Assembly: GCF_019393635.1 (NCBI RefSeq)
Contig: NC_057867.1
Location: forward strand, 56,804,492-56,868,491
Length of the DNA: 64,000 nucleotides
From: Dromiciops gliroides
Lineage: Eukaryota; Chordata; Mammalia; Microbiotheria; Microbiotheriidae
Direction of reading: 5' to 3'
Within the stretch, counting starts at the first letter, position 1, and each line of letters opens with the position of its first letter. The translations under genes and the position numbers were made by a program. Of the stretch, positions 47,341 through 59,524 are shown piece by piece. Below the pieces are notes generated by a model. It was not told where the DNA came from. It did not search any database and was given only the letters and a program-made list of their open reading frames with translations.

Positions 47341-48581
47341 TTGGAATCTAATTTGAGTCAACACAGGTCACTAATAACTCTCAAGGCACCTAGGTTGGGC
47401 CTAACACTGTCCTGTAGAAGATGCAAAAGAAACAGATAGCCCAGTCCCTACCCACAAGAAGCTATAACCTATTTAAGGGAGTAAAATATATAGGAAATTT
47501 CAATAAAATATTTACACACTTCAAGAAGAGAAATATTTATTTGAAATGAAAATGGTAATGCTAGAACATTACAGTATGTAGTTAATGGAAGGAAATGTTC
47601 AAAATCTTCACTTTCGGCTCCTCTGCATTTCAGAGAACAATGTGCTTCCGAGTTGGCACAGTCACCCACATTTTTAACACCTCTTTATCCCAACTCCATT
47701 CAGGGAAATGGCATTTATTATCAGCTAGTATATGTCAGACACCCTTCTAGCCACTAGAGATACAAACCCATAAAAGGCAGCAGTTCCTGCCCTCAGAGAG
47801 GTTCTGTACTCTCAAGACTCCCCCCTCCTCCACAACCCAGGGCAGGTCCTTATGCCCTCTTGCCTATAATATCCTCATTGTTCTCCTTACCTCTAGTTCA
47901 GACATTTAAAACAAGAAGTCCACTCTCCAGTGCAGCCCAGAGTAAAATGTAATTGGGAACTAATCACATAAATAAAAATACAATTAGCCATGGATAACAT
48001 CACATTTTAAAACTGTCAATATGTAGCCACAGGGATCCTTAGGTACAGTTTTTGGTGGCCCATTTCTATTTGAATTGGATACCACTGCTCTCATCTCTTG
48101 GCTTGCCAATCCATCCTCTGTACAACTTGGCCAGCCTGATCCAGGGATAGGTCTGATCATGTCACTTTTCTGTTCAAAACCTCTTCTGTGGCTCCCTATT
48201 ACCCTCTAAGATAAAATACTTCCTCCTCAGCCTGGTATTTGAGATCCTTCACAATCTGGATTCCACCAACATTTTCAGTTTGTTTCATATTATCCCTCTT
48301 CATTCACTCTACATTTCAACCTGATTGGGCTATGAGCTCTTCCCTAAATTTGACTTGGCATCTCCTGCTTCGATGTATGACACAAGCCTTTCCTCCTGCC
48401 CTGAAATGCACTCCCTTCTCATATCTAGTTTCAGAATCAGAGATGCCAACAACTCCTTGCAGAAGGCTTCACTGACTGACCTCACCCCTTAGGTATTACT
48501 GCTTACCCCTACCTCAAATGACTGTACATTGACTAATCTGTGCACATATTTAATCCCCCTAGTTGATTGTAAGCATGTGGA

Positions 48582-48865
48582 GGGTCAGCTAGGTGGCACA
48601 GTGGATAAAGTACTGGCCCTGGAGTCAGGAGGACATGAGTTCAAATCTCACCTCAGACACCTACTAGCCGTGTAACCCTGGGCAAGTCACTTAACTCCAA
48701 TTGCCTTAAATATCTGGGGGCATCTCCAATTGTCCTAATGTATACCTTGCCATTGGACCCAAATGGCTATGGAAGAGTGAGGTTGGTGACCTTGCACAGC
48801 CCTCTTTCACTTAAATCCAATTCAGTGCAAGTCATGATATCACCTCCCAATGTCATGGTCCTCTC
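48582..48865 (+). mobile_element. Full-length composite SINE (WALLSI-like) nested in L2
   Basis: A WSINE-like head (GGTCAGCTAGGTGGCACAG, GCAAGTCACTTAACTCC) is followed by the distinct body with GGGGGCATCTCCAATTGTCC, CATTGGACCCAAATGGCTA and CAGTGCAAGTCATGATATC, the same body as at 36725. Confidence 0.85.
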
Positions 48866-49040
48866 TCTCTCTCTCAATCTCACATACACATACCACACAT
48901 ACTCTCTATATGTATATGTACATACATATGTGTTTATGTTTTTGCTTCTCCTTTGTTTATCATATACACACATATATACATATATATTTATACACACATA
49001 TATGCATATCTATACACACACACATATATATATATATATG
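48866..49040. repeat. CT/CA/TA compound microsatellite
   Basis: CTCTCTCT, ACACATAC and TATATATA runs. Confidence 0.9.
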
Positions 49041-49224
49041 CACCTTGAGCGTAGATCGCTGCATTTGTGTGCCTTGTTCCTTCTGAATAATAGGTCCTTA
49101 ATAAGTATTTGTTTACTTGAATTCCATTATTATGTAGCTTTAAAATAGTTACATGTGCTTGAGTTTTGATTCCAAATTTGTGTACTTAGATCTTAATACT
49201 GCTTTCCATTTTTGGACATTGAAA

Positions 49225-49470
49225 CGCCTTTGTTGCTCAGTCATTTTTCAGTCATGTCCAATTCTCTGTGACCCCATTTGGGGTTTTCTTGCCAAAGATA
49301 CTAGAGTGGTCTGCCATTTCCTTGTCCAGCTCATTTTAGAGGTGGGAAAACTGAGGTAAACAGGGTGAAGTGACTTGCCCAGGGTCACACAGCTAGTTAA
49401 GTTTTTGAAGCTCTATTTTAACTCAGGAAGAGGAGTCTGGCTCCAGGCCAGGTGCTGTATCCATTGAATC
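49225..49470 (-). mobile_element. MAR1 SINE, antisense
   Basis: TTGTTGCTCAGTCATTTTTC head of the antisense copy, CCCATTTGGGGTTTTCTTGC, CCATTTCCTTGTCCAGCTC, GGGTCACACAGCTAG. Confidence 0.92.
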
Positions 49471-49689
49471 TTTACATTATTTGAATATTTGATGGTGTTC
49501 TACCATTGTGAATGGTTCTTTTTCTGCTTACATTGCAATTAGTTCAACTCTATGACATGCGTCATCAGTGTCATCTCACTCAATAAAATAAATTAGCATC
49601 CACCTAATGTCCATTTGTAGATGACATAGCATCCTTTACACCCTGTGTGTGCTTTGTGTGTGCATGAAATTTAGCTAGACAACAATATA

Positions 49690-49890
49690 GTAGAGAGAAA
49701 AAATAATGGCTAGACTTGGAGTTGGGGAATGCTCAAATTCAAATCCTACCTCTGGCACTTATTAGTCACACAACCACTGATAAGTTTCCTCACCCCTTTG
49801 AGACTCAGTTTCTTTATTTGTAAAATGGGAATAATAAACTTTGTTTTGTAAATTTTATAAAATCCCTACATAAATGTTTGTTATTCTCAT
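49690..49890 (+). repeat. MIR SINE
   Basis: AATGGCTAGACTTGGAGTTGG head, GAGACTCAGTTTCTTTATTTG, TAAAATGGGAATAATAA. Confidence 0.82.
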
Positions 49891-49899
49891 GAATAGTCT

Positions 49900-51060
49900 T
49901 ATTGTTGCCACCTCTGGATGTCCTTACAAGCCAGAGCTAGTTATAATGACAACATTTTTGGTCCCTTTCTAGTTTTCCAGTCACATAGAGGCAGATTTAG
50001 ACATGGGCAGAATGCCTCTCTCTCCTTTAACTTACGATCTGTCTGCCCCCTCCAACTATAAATCACTGACCTTGTGTGGTTTTCAGCACAGAAGGAGAAT
50101 CAGCCTCAATTGGGCCTATTTCAGATGTCTTTGGGTCATGCTACAGAAGGCATAATGTGACCCTCACCTGTGAGAATTGTCATGGTTAGTTCAGCAATCT
50201 TCACCAGCTAAAGAAAAAGCATTCCCTATTTTCAGCTCCCTTCTTCTTAGGTGCGTATCTGGCCAAGTGATTGCAGTGGGAAAGCACACCCATATTTCCT
50301 GGGTTCAGAGCCAGAACTTCCATTTTGATGGTAGCTGGGGCAAGATGAATTGGGACGCCACTCCCCTGGCAGTCTGAGGTAATATAGAGAGGTCGGTCAT
50401 GGGATCGATGGGGGAGGGGGGAGGTTGAAGACCTGTGTAGCCAGGGTGTTGGAAGGCAGTGGTTCTAGAACTGAACCCACTGTGGAAGAGATAAAAGTGC
50501 CCTGGAAGTTCCCAGCACATCACAGGGCAGGATAGAGCAAACTTGAAAGGAGAACAGGTTGCTGAGTGATGTCTGGGTATCTAAAGGCAGAAACATATGC
50601 CAACTCCTCCGTCCTCCATGGCAAGGGTAGGAGAGAAGGAGCAGTCAGCCTTGGAAAACACATGGAGAAAGTGTGCAGTTTTTTTTGAGAAAGGCAGGTT
50701 TCTGTGAACTACAGAAGACAGAATGGATATGAGAGGAAGAGATCTGGGATGAACAGAAATTTGGGAATAATAGAGGAGGCTTCCAGAGAGCTCTGTGGAA
50801 AGGGAAGGCAGAAGAAGTTAGGGATAAAGGCATGACCCATGCATGTCACCTTCACCTTTGATCCCCATCATCCTTCATGGTACAGTTTATGAGTTCAGGA
50901 AGTATACTAGCAGTCCTCCCACCATTTGAGGGAAAAGCAGATCCCAGCAGAAATGCATAAGACCATGGGAACTTGTAGTGTGGTAGGTAGTCCAGAGACT
51001 GGGGGAGGGAGCAAGTTGTTAAGGCAGACATCATTTGGGATGGGGGGCACATAATGTCAG
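49900..51060. other. Non-coding sequence
   Basis: No gene or confident repeat found. Confidence 0.45.
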
Positions 51061-51086
51061 CACCTGGTGCTGAGTCCCTGTATCTT

Positions 51087-51231
51087 TTTTTTTTCGGGGC
51101 AATGAGGGTTTAGTGACTTGCCCAGGTTCACACAACTAGTAAGTATCAAGTGTCTGAAGCTGGATTTGAACTCAGGTCCTGCTGAATCCATGGCTGGTGC
51201 TTTATCCTCTGCACCACCTAGCTGCTCCCTT
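51087..51231 (-). mobile_element. WSINE1/MAR1-class SINE, antisense
   Basis: T-run then GGGGCAATGAGGGTTTAGTG, ACTCAGGTCCTGCTGAATCC and GCACCACCTAGCTGCTCCC. Flanking duplication GARTCCCTGTATCTT at 51072-51086 and 51232-51246. Confidence 0.93.
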
Positions 51232-51299
51232 GAATCCCTGTATCTTGATGCTAGTTCCTACCCTGCAAAAGTCTACAGCTTAATAACTAAGTCATAAGA

Positions 51300-51430
51300 G
51301 AATTGCTTGAGTCCCCAAGAGTTTAAGTGATTTGTCTAGAATCACTCAGCTACTAAGTATCAGAGGTAGCATTTGAACCCAAGTCTTCCTAACTCCAAAT
51401 CCAGCACTCTGTCCGCTCCAATAATCTGCC
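51300..51430 (-). repeat. MIR/CORE SINE fragment, antisense
   Basis: AAGTGATTTGTCTAGAATCAC, TTTGAACCCAAGTCTTCC and CAGCACTCTGTCCGC. Confidence 0.72.
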
Positions 51431-51588
51431 TCCAAATGTTAAAAAAAAAGTCATAATAATACTGCCAGTTACTTGAGGTATCAAAGTAAGCACTTGACAA
51501 GAGAAGCAGATGGGAATGGAGAATATTGATCATTCAAGAGTCCAGAGCCTCTGTCTAGTTGAATGCTGTGTTCAAAAGTAATCAGTCA

Positions 51589-51716
51589 CATGGTGGATAG
51601 AGCACCGGCCCTGCATTCAGGAGGATCTGAGTTCAAATTCGGCCTCAGACACTTAACACTTGCTAGCTGTGTGACCCTGGACAAGTCACTTAACCCCAAT
51701 TGCCTCACAAAAAAAA
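51589..51716 (+). mobile_element. WSINE1/MAR1-class SINE, 5'-truncated
   Basis: It begins within the head (TGGTGGATAGAGCACCGG) and ends with CCCAATTGCCTCAC and an A-tail. AGTAATCAGTCA and AGTGATCAGTCA flank it, an imperfect target duplication. Confidence 0.9.
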
Positions 51717-51984
51717 GTGATCAGTCAGATTTCCCACCATAGTTTGGTTCCCACATAGTAGGAGATAAAGAAATGCTTGTCACTGATGTCTTTAGTAGAG
51801 TTTCCCACTGAAGTCTTTGAGTCTTTGACTTATAGGATTTTCTAGATCCACTTCTGTCTGTATTTCTTTCAGCCACCAGGTGGCATTTTCTTTGCTACTG
51901 AAATACTCAATGGAAAGACCTAACCAAAAGGTGTCCCATAGAGATCAGTTTTATATCTCTTACACAAAAAGAATGAGGGTGGGT

Positions 51985-52160
51985 TTTCATAGATCATACA
52001 ATCCTACATTAAGGGCTAGAAGGGACCTCAGAGGCCATGTAGTCCAGCCCCCTCATTTTCCAGAGGGGGAGACTGAGGTTCATAGACATTGAGTGACTTA
52101 CCCAATGTCATATAGGTAATAATTGTCCAGAAGTGGGATATGAGCTTGGATCCTCCTATT
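51985..52160 (-). repeat. MIR/CORE-type SINE, antisense
   Basis: AAGGGCTAGAAGGGACCTCAG, GTAGTCCAGCCCCCTCATTTT, GAGACTGAGGTTCATAG. Confidence 0.75.
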
Positions 52161-52223
52161 CTGGGGTTAGTGTAGATTTCCCTGCATTATTCTGACTCAA
52201 TCAGAAAAATAAAAAGCTCAAGA

Positions 52224-52425
52224 GTCCTTAACCTTTCTGTGCTATAGACCCCTTTGGCAGTCTGGTGAAGCCTATGGACCTCTCCTCAGAATAAATGTTT
52301 TACATGCATAAAATAAAATACAGAGGATTACAAATGACAAAAATTATATGCAAATATAGATATCAAAGCATTAAAAACACACAAGTTCTTAGATGCCAGG
52401 TTAAGAAGCCTTATTTCAATCCTGA
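52224..52425. mobile_element. Non-autonomous DNA transposon relic with inverted ends (hAT-like guess)
   Basis: It starts with CCTTAACCTT and ends with AGGTTAAGAAG, so the ends are inverted copies. Between are ATAGACCCCTTTGGCAGTC and an AT-rich centre. No transposase frame. The left part matches the repeat at 33310. Confidence 0.5.
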
Positions 52426-52477
52426 TGGTTTTGCCACCTAACAGGGCTACATAAAGAACCTGGGAGAATGTTAGCCA

Positions 52478-52620
52478 TGCAGAGAACTTGGAGTCAGGAA
52501 GGCCAGAGTCCAAAGCCTACCTCTGCTACATTTTAGCTCTGTGACCCTGAGTAAGTCACTTATGCTTTTTGCAGCTCCCAACAACCTTCTAAGATGATAA
52601 ATTGCAGATGGACTATCAAT
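52478..52620 (+). repeat. MIR-type SINE
   Basis: GCAGAGAACTTGGAGTCAGG, TAGCTCTGTGACCCTGAG, AAGTCACTTATGC. Confidence 0.75.
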
Positions 52621-52954
52621 GTAAATTGAGAGAGAGAGCTTACACTGGGTGTTCTTCACATGGATAACTAACAGGCCTGGAAAGCCCTCCAAAAGAACTC
52701 AGAAGGGAAATTGGTGACTCATATATCAAGTATATAGAATTATACTATGTACTGTTTATTTACAAACTTAACTTCTTTGAGGCCTTGATCCTACTAAGTC
52801 AAACTAAAACATCTGTTGTCTCAAGAATTTCGAACACCAACTTATCAAAGAAAGGTCCATGAATTACTGTGAATTTGGAAGTATAGCAAATAAAGGCAAA
52901 GGTTTATCTGCCTTTTAAAACATAGCTCTACCTAGGGAATGGTGGTTCATTTTC

Positions 52955-53180
52955 TAGTAATAATGGCTGACATTTATATAGTGTTTTAAGGTTTACCAAT
53001 GCTTCACCAATATTACCTCATTTGATCCTCACAGACACCCTGAGGGATGATTACCCTCATTTTCTAAATTAGGTCATGTAATTTCATCCAAGTCACCAAT
53101 TTAGGAAGTCTCAAAGTCTGCATATAAACATGGGTCTCTTCTGACTCCAATTCTGGTCCTGCTTCCACTATGCTTCATTG
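52955..53180 (-). repeat. MIR-type SINE, antisense
   Basis: TAATAATGGCTGACATTTATA, CTCATTTGATCCTCACAGAC and CTGACTCCAATTCTGG. Confidence 0.75.
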
Positions 53181-53339
53181 TCCAAAGAATTCTTCACTCT
53201 ACAAAAGACTTAACTACAGGGTTCCTTTAACTAATGGATACTCTTGGTGCATCTGAAATATGATTTGATTTGATTTGATTTAACAGATAACAACAACTTA
53301 AATTTACTTACAACCTTGCAGAAACACAACTTCTTAAAC

Positions 53340-54070
53340 ATTATTGAAATCTTTTGTTTTAATTATAACATTAAAGTTTCCCTCAGTATGCCTCTCACTT
53401 CTCCCTCCCAATGGGCCATTCCAGCTGACAAAAAAATATTTTGAAATCAAAAGAAGAAAAAAGGGGGGAAATTAGCAAAACCTATGAATACATTGAAAAA
53501 TTCTGAAAATGTGTGCAGTGCCCCATAGCTGTGAACCTCTCATCTCTGCATAGGGTGGGGTGGATGTTCCTTCTTGTAGCTCCTCTTTAGAGTCAACATT
53601 GTTTTTGATGATTTTGATTGTTTTGTGGTTCTTTCCATTTGCATCGTTGCAGGCATTGTATACATCATATTCTTGGCTCTGCTTGCTTCATTCTATATCA
53701 GTCAGCTCTTTAAATATTTCCATGTTTCTCTGTATACATCAAATTAATCCTTTCTTATGGCGTAGTAATATTCCATTATACTTATATGCCACAGTTTGTT
53801 TAGCCATTCCCCCAATTGATGAGAAGAGTCTACTTTTTTTTTCATAATTCTTTTCTACCACAAAAAAGTACTGCTACAATTTTTTCACATGTATGAAGAC
53901 TTTCTTTTTGTCATTAACCTATTTGGAGTATAAGCCTAGTAGTAGAGTCTCTATGTTGAAGAGTATGGGAATTTTAGTCACTTTATCTGCTTAATTCCAA
54001 GTTGCTTTCCAAAATGGATATACTGATTCATACAAAACTGCAGGAACATAACTCTTTGAGGAAACTGATG
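53340..54070 (-). mobile_element. L1 LINE 3' end, antisense
   Basis: It follows the antisense L1 pattern: pyrimidine-rich 3' UTR, GTAATATTCCATTATACTT, CATTCCCCCAATTGATGAG and TCCAAAATGGATATACTG. Confidence 0.8.
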
Positions 54071-54294
54071 CTTATCTGCACCTTTTCATTTAAAAATCCT
54101 CAGTGAACATTTGAATAAAGATAAACCTTTCATGCTATTTTATGTTTTATTATTTTTATGTATACAATGAAAAATAATCATTTTTACTCAATGGAGGTCT
54201 ATTATAATAATACAGGAAGATTCAGAACAGTTTTATCACCAGACTCAAAGAGTAATCATTAGTGGCTTGATGTCAGCTTAGAGCAGGGTCTCCC

Positions 54295-56065
54295 ATGAAG
54301 CACCCCAAAAATCTGGGCTTGGTCATTTGTTATGAAATATTTTTTCAATGACTTGGAAAAAGGTACAGACTTGTCATATTTGTAGATGACACAAAACTAA
54401 CAAGGATAAATAACACACTAGATGACAGAGTCATCATTTGGAATGATATTGACTAGCTGGAATGGTGGGCTGAATAAAATAAAAAAGGAACCGAATAGAG
54501 ATAAATGTAAAAAAAATCAACCTGACAGGTATAAGAGTCTGTGCAGTTATTGTGCTGGAAAGGATTTGCAGGGTTTAGTGAATCAGAAACTAAAGATGGC
54601 AACCAAGAAAGCAAATATGGATCTTAAGATCCATTAGGAGAAGTACAATTTCCAGTAATTAGAAAATGATCCTCCCATTGTTTTCTACCCAGATTAGACC
54701 AATGTTAGAGTACTATATGCTGTTTGGTATCACATGTTAGGCAGAATATTGGTAAAAGGGACAACATTCACAGGAAGATGAGCTGGTAGATGGAATCCTT
54801 CAGTTCATGTCATTTAAAGAGTTGTGGAAGGAACTGAGGTTTGCCATGGAGAGCTCTGATGTGAACCTCTCTGATGTTATGGATTTTTGTAGCCTGTGGA
54901 AGCAGAAGGGGAGAATCACAGAATCCCAGGTTTAAAAGGACCCTCATAGGCTATCTTGTCCAGTTCATTTCTGAATAAGAATCCCCTTCTGGGGGGCATC
55001 TAGGTGGCGCAGTAGATAAAACACCGGCCCTGGATTCAGGAGGACCTGAATTCAAATCCGGCCTCAGACACTTGACACTTACTAGCTGTGTGACCCTGGG
55101 CAAGTCACTTAACCCCCATTGCCCTGCAAAAAAAAAAAAAGAATACCCTTCCAGTGTACCAAATTGAGGGGGCCTTTGATTGGACTTCCAGTGAGGGGCA
55201 AGCCACTACCTCCAAGGGCAGTCTGTATCTCTCTTGGCTAGCTCTAATCATATGGAAGTTTTTCCTTACATCAAACCTAGACAGCATGCTTATTAAACCC
55301 ACAGATGAAACAGATCTGGGAGGCATAGCTAACACACTGGATGACAGAGTTAAGCTCTTGACTGGCTAAAATGTGAGGCCCAATCTAATATGACAGAATG
55401 TAGTTCTGTTAAAAGGAAAGTCTTACATTTGGCTTCAAAAAGGTAACTTCACAAGTATAAGGTGGGGAAAGGTGAGACAATTCATTTGAAAATGATCTGG
55501 AGACTTCAGTAGTTTTCCAGGCTCAGTGTCTGTCCATGCCCAGTTGATCATTGATCAAGAAAGTTAATATAATTTTAGACTGCATCAAAAGGGGCATAGT
55601 ATTTAAAATAAGGGAGGTACTCATCCTTTCATACTCTTTCCTGGAACATGCAGAACACATATAGAACATTGTGTTCAGTTGTGCCCACCACATTTTAGGA
55701 AGAATATTCATAAAGTGGCCTGGGGAGCATCTGAAGGGGTGTGTCCAGGATAAAAGGCCTTGAGATTGTGTCAGGTGGAAATCGATGGTTTCTGAGATGT
55801 TTAGCCTGGAGAAGAGAAGACTTAAAGGGAGTAGTTAGTTGTCTCCAAGTGTTTGAAGGGCTGCTACATAGAAATGGGATCAGGTGGGTTTTGTTTGTTT
55901 GTTTCTTTGTTTTGCCTCAAAGCACTAAGAACAATGGACAGGAGCTGCTAAGAGGTAGGTTTAAGCTTAATGTAAGGAAAAACCATTGAGGGGATTGTCT
56001 TTCATTTGTGACTTGGACAAAATGATCTCTGAGGGCTCCTTCAACTGTGGGATTCTGTGATTCTA
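54295..56065 (+). mobile_element. CR1/L3 LINE fragments, one interrupted by a SINE
   Basis: 54295-54900 and about 55300-56065 read in the sense direction. The first has a reverse-transcriptase C-terminal remnant (GTAGATGACACAAAACTAAC, the FADDTKL-type motif), and the second ends in the CR1-like GGGATTCTGTGATTCT tail. 54915-55290 is an antisense 3' end (AATCACAGAATCCC, CCAGTGAGGGGCAAGCCAC, TTTTTCCTTACATC) carrying the SINE at 54991-55140. Confidence 0.75.
54991..55140 (+). mobile_element. WSINE1/MAR1-class SINE nested in CR1/L3
   Basis: GGGGGGCATCTAGGTGGCGC head to CCATTGCCCTGC plus A-tail. AAGAATCCCCTT before and AAGAATACCCTT after are an imperfect target duplication. Confidence 0.9.
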
Positions 56066-56319
56066 CCCTTATGCCTCCACAGCCTACTTATAACTTCAGT
56101 AAGCAAAGTATTCTTCAGGCCTCACATCAGCCCTGTCCTCAGCAGGCCCCACCTAATAAGCATCATCTCTTTGGAGTTCCTCTATGAATGAATGGACAAA
56201 TGGAATAAATTAATGAATGTTATCTTTGCCTTTATCCTCAACCTCAACCTTGGCCTCCTCTGCATCCCTATGGCAGCAGTTGTCCCTGATTTCTTTCCAC
56301 CAGGCATATTTATGGTTTT

Positions 56320-57260
56320 TCTTTGTTTTTCTGATAAAAGTATTGTATTTTTTCCAGTTACATGTAAAGATAGTTCTCAACATTTGTTTATACAAGCTTT
56401 CCAATTTCAGATTTTTCTTCCTCCCTCTCCTCCCTCCCCCCTCCCCTAGACAGCAGGTAATCTGATATAGGTTCTATATAACATTAAAAATATTTCTGCA
56501 TTAGTCATGTTATAAGAGAAAAATCAGAGCAATGAGGAAAAACCTCAAAATAGAAAAACAGTAGCACCAAAAACAAAAGAAATAGTATGGTTCATTCAGC
56601 ATCTATACTCCACAGTTCTTTTTTTTCCTGGATTTGGAGATCCTCTTCCATCATGAGTCCCCTGGAACTCTTCTGTACCATTGCATTGGTGAGAAGAATC
56701 TAGTCCATCATAGTAGATAAACACACAATGTTGATGATACTGTGTACAATGTTCTTCTGGTTCTGCTCATCTCACTCATCATCATCCCATGCAAGAACCT
56801 CCAGGTTTCTCTGAACTCCTCTTGCTCATCGTTTCTTACAGCACAATACTATTCCATTACATTCATATACCACAACTTGTCCAGCCATTCCCCAATTGAT
56901 GGGCATCCCCTCAACTTCCAATTCCTTGCCACCACATAAAGGGCAGCTATAAATATTTTTGTACATGTGGGTCCTTTTCCCTTTTCCATGATCTCTTTGG
57001 GGAAAAGACCCAAAAGTGGTATTGCTGGGTCAAAGGGTATGCACAGCTTTATAGCCCTTTGGGCACAATTCCATTGCTCTCCAGAATGGTTGGATCAGTT
57101 CACAGCTCCACCAACAATGCATTAGTGTTCCAATTTTTCCACAGCTTCTCCAAAATTTATTATTTTCCTTTTTTATCATTTTAGCCAATCTGATAGGTGT
57201 CAGGTGGTACCACGGAGTTGTTTTAATTTGCATCTCTCTAATCAATAGTGATTTTATTTA
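56320..57260 (-). mobile_element. L1 LINE 3' end, antisense, with ORF2 C-terminus
   Basis: The minus-strand frame 57030-57245 reads IREMQIKTTPWYHLTPIRLA and GTLMHCWWSCELIQPFW, close to the human L1 ORF2 sequence REMQIKTTMRYHLTPVRMA and GTLLHCWWDCKLVQPLW. The 3' UTR extends to about 56320. Confidence 0.92.
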
Positions 57261-57439
57261 TTTTTCTTTAGTCTCAAAACTAGAACAGAAGAGATAGCCA
57301 CCTTTTTATCAAGAATGAGAAATTTTAATTTTGACAGTTTTATTCTGAATCATTTTTGTCTGTTTTTCTGTGAGTTGTTTTAGTCATTTTTCCTTTGCAA
57401 GAAAATCTAATGTTTCAAGTACTGTACTTTCTGCAAACA

Positions 57440-57960
57440 AGTAGGTGTCTTTTTAAAATTTTTTTACTATGAACTAAACACCAAAAAAGAACATTTCCAT
57501 ACATAACAGAACACAAAATAAGGATTCTCTATGAATCTGTGAATCTTCATGTCACCCTGCTTGCTTTCTTTTTAGTATTTAATAAATTTTATACATCACT
57601 TTCAAAACTACCCTGCTTGTTTGTGCTTCCTTCTGACCTTCCTAATGTTTTCTGAGCATGTGTAAAGATGTTTCAATGGCTCTCTTATTTTTGGCATTAT
57701 TATTGTTAACCCTTTTCCCTTCTCCCCTCAATTAAATCCTGAAGGATCCCTACTCCAACCCCACAAAAAACAAACAAACAAACAAACCTCCTTGTAACAA
57801 GCATCATCAAACAAAAAAATCTACACGTGGCCATATCCAAAGATGCATCTCTTCCTGCATCTTATGTAAATAACCTTTCTCTTGGGAGTTTGCACAGCAT
57901 GTTTTACTGTAGATCTTTTGGGGATATAGTGGGTCATTTCATTGATCAGAGTTCTTAAGG
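57440..57960 (-). repeat. Further LINE-type 3' sequence, antisense
   Basis: It has the feel of an L1/HAL1-type 3' region (CTTGTAACAAGCATCATC, CACGTGGCCATATCCAAAG) with an AAAC tract at about 57770-57786. Family uncertain. Confidence 0.5.
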
Positions 57961-58424
57961 TTTGAAGTAGACTCTTCATTGTTTTGTGTTAATTGGTTGT
58001 GGTTAATATCATCATAAAGCCTTTAGAAAAATCTTATAGCTTTCTATATGTTGGCTGGGATTTGTGGCCAGCTCTTTCTTGTTTTCTCTTCCTCCAAGAA
58101 AATACCACCCAGACAACCACAATTTGCTTGTTGTTTTCACTAGGGGGCTGTTTGTTTGCATGGCCCTCTTGTGAGTTGGATCATGTCCTACATCGTGGGT
58201 TTTTTTTGCTGTATTATTTCATAAAGGGGAGGCTTTTCTCTTGTGTCTGACTGTTGTGGCTTTCTGCCTTGTGGGCACAACTGAATTACATGAATGGAGA
58301 GTGACTACTTGAAGAAATCAATGATTGGCTTCCAGTTGAACAAGCAGGCAGTAAAACTGCAATTTCATTTGGTGTCATTGGCCTTGATCATGAGATCATT
58401 ACTAAGTAATAAGAACGGATTTTC

Positions 58425-59125
58425 TTTTTTTTCAATCTTAATATTATTTTTTCCATGTACATGTAAAGACAGCTTTCAACATTTGTTTTTTACAAGATTT
58501 TCAGGTCCAAATGTTTTCTCCCTCCTTCTCTTCTCTCTCCTCTCCCCAAGACAAAGCAATCTGATGGAGGTTGTATATGTACAATCACATTAAACATTTC
58601 TGCATTAGTCATGTTATGAAAAAAGAATCAGAACAAAAAGGGAAACCTCAAAAAAGCAAAAAAAGAGTAAAAACATTAAGATTCAATCTGCATTAAGATT
58701 CTACAATTCTTTTTTTTTTCTGGATGTGAAGAGCATTTTTCATCATGAGTCCTTTGGAATTGTCTTGGATCATTGTATTGCTGAGAAGAGCTAAGTCTAT
58801 CACAGCTGATCATCACACAATGCTGCTGTTACTGTGTACGATGTTCTCCTGGTTCCACTCACTTCACTCAACATCAGTCCACTTAAGTCTTCCAGGTTTT
58901 TTCTGAAATGTGCCTGCTTATCATTTCTTATAGCACAATAATATTCCATTACATTCATATACCACAACTTGTTCAGCCATTCCACAGTTGATTTCCAATT
59001 CTTTTCCGCCACAAAGAGAGCTGATATAAATATTTTTGTACACATGGGTCCTTTTCCATTTTTTATGATCTCTTTGGGATATAGACCTAGTAGTGGTATT
59101 ACTGGGTCAAAGAAGGATTTTCTAA
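58425..59125 (-). mobile_element. L1 LINE 3' end, antisense
   Basis: The minus-strand frame 58800-59045 contains WLNKLWYMNVMEYYCAIRND, the counterpart of human WINKMWYIYTMEYYAAIKND. The 3' UTR lies to the left. Confidence 0.92.
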
Positions 59126-59524
59126 ATAATGTAACACATTCTTGGTTTAAAAATTAAAAATCAAAGAAGTTGATAAAGCCAATGAACATTAGTTTTTCAT
59201 TCTCCCCCCACAATTCCACTTGATACAACTGAACAAGTGCCTTTAAAAGATCCTAGAAAATATTTTTATTGAAATATTTACAAACCACACATATGCCTGA
59301 AAATGATTATTTAGATATGACTAAAAATGATTTAGATGTTGTCAGTGAATCTCAGATAAGTTTCTCATGTTTGAAGGCATCTGGGACCTGACTATAATTT
59401 AATGTTCAAGTATTTTGTCATACTGAAGGGTTCAGTAACTTCACTGATAATATCAAATCATCATGGTTATAACTAGCTATGCTTCATTCCTCCACCTACC
59501 CCACACATATATCTATGATCTTTT

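Larger units (their letters stand above)
48130..49130 (+). repeat. L2 LINE split by a SINE and a microsatellite
   Basis: 48130-48575 has CCTCTTCTGTGGCTCCCTATT and CAGCCTGGTATTTGAGATCC. The element resumes at 49040 with CACCTTGAGCGTAG and ends near 49130. A composite SINE and a CA/TA microsatellite (about 48866-49040) lie between. Confidence 0.82.
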
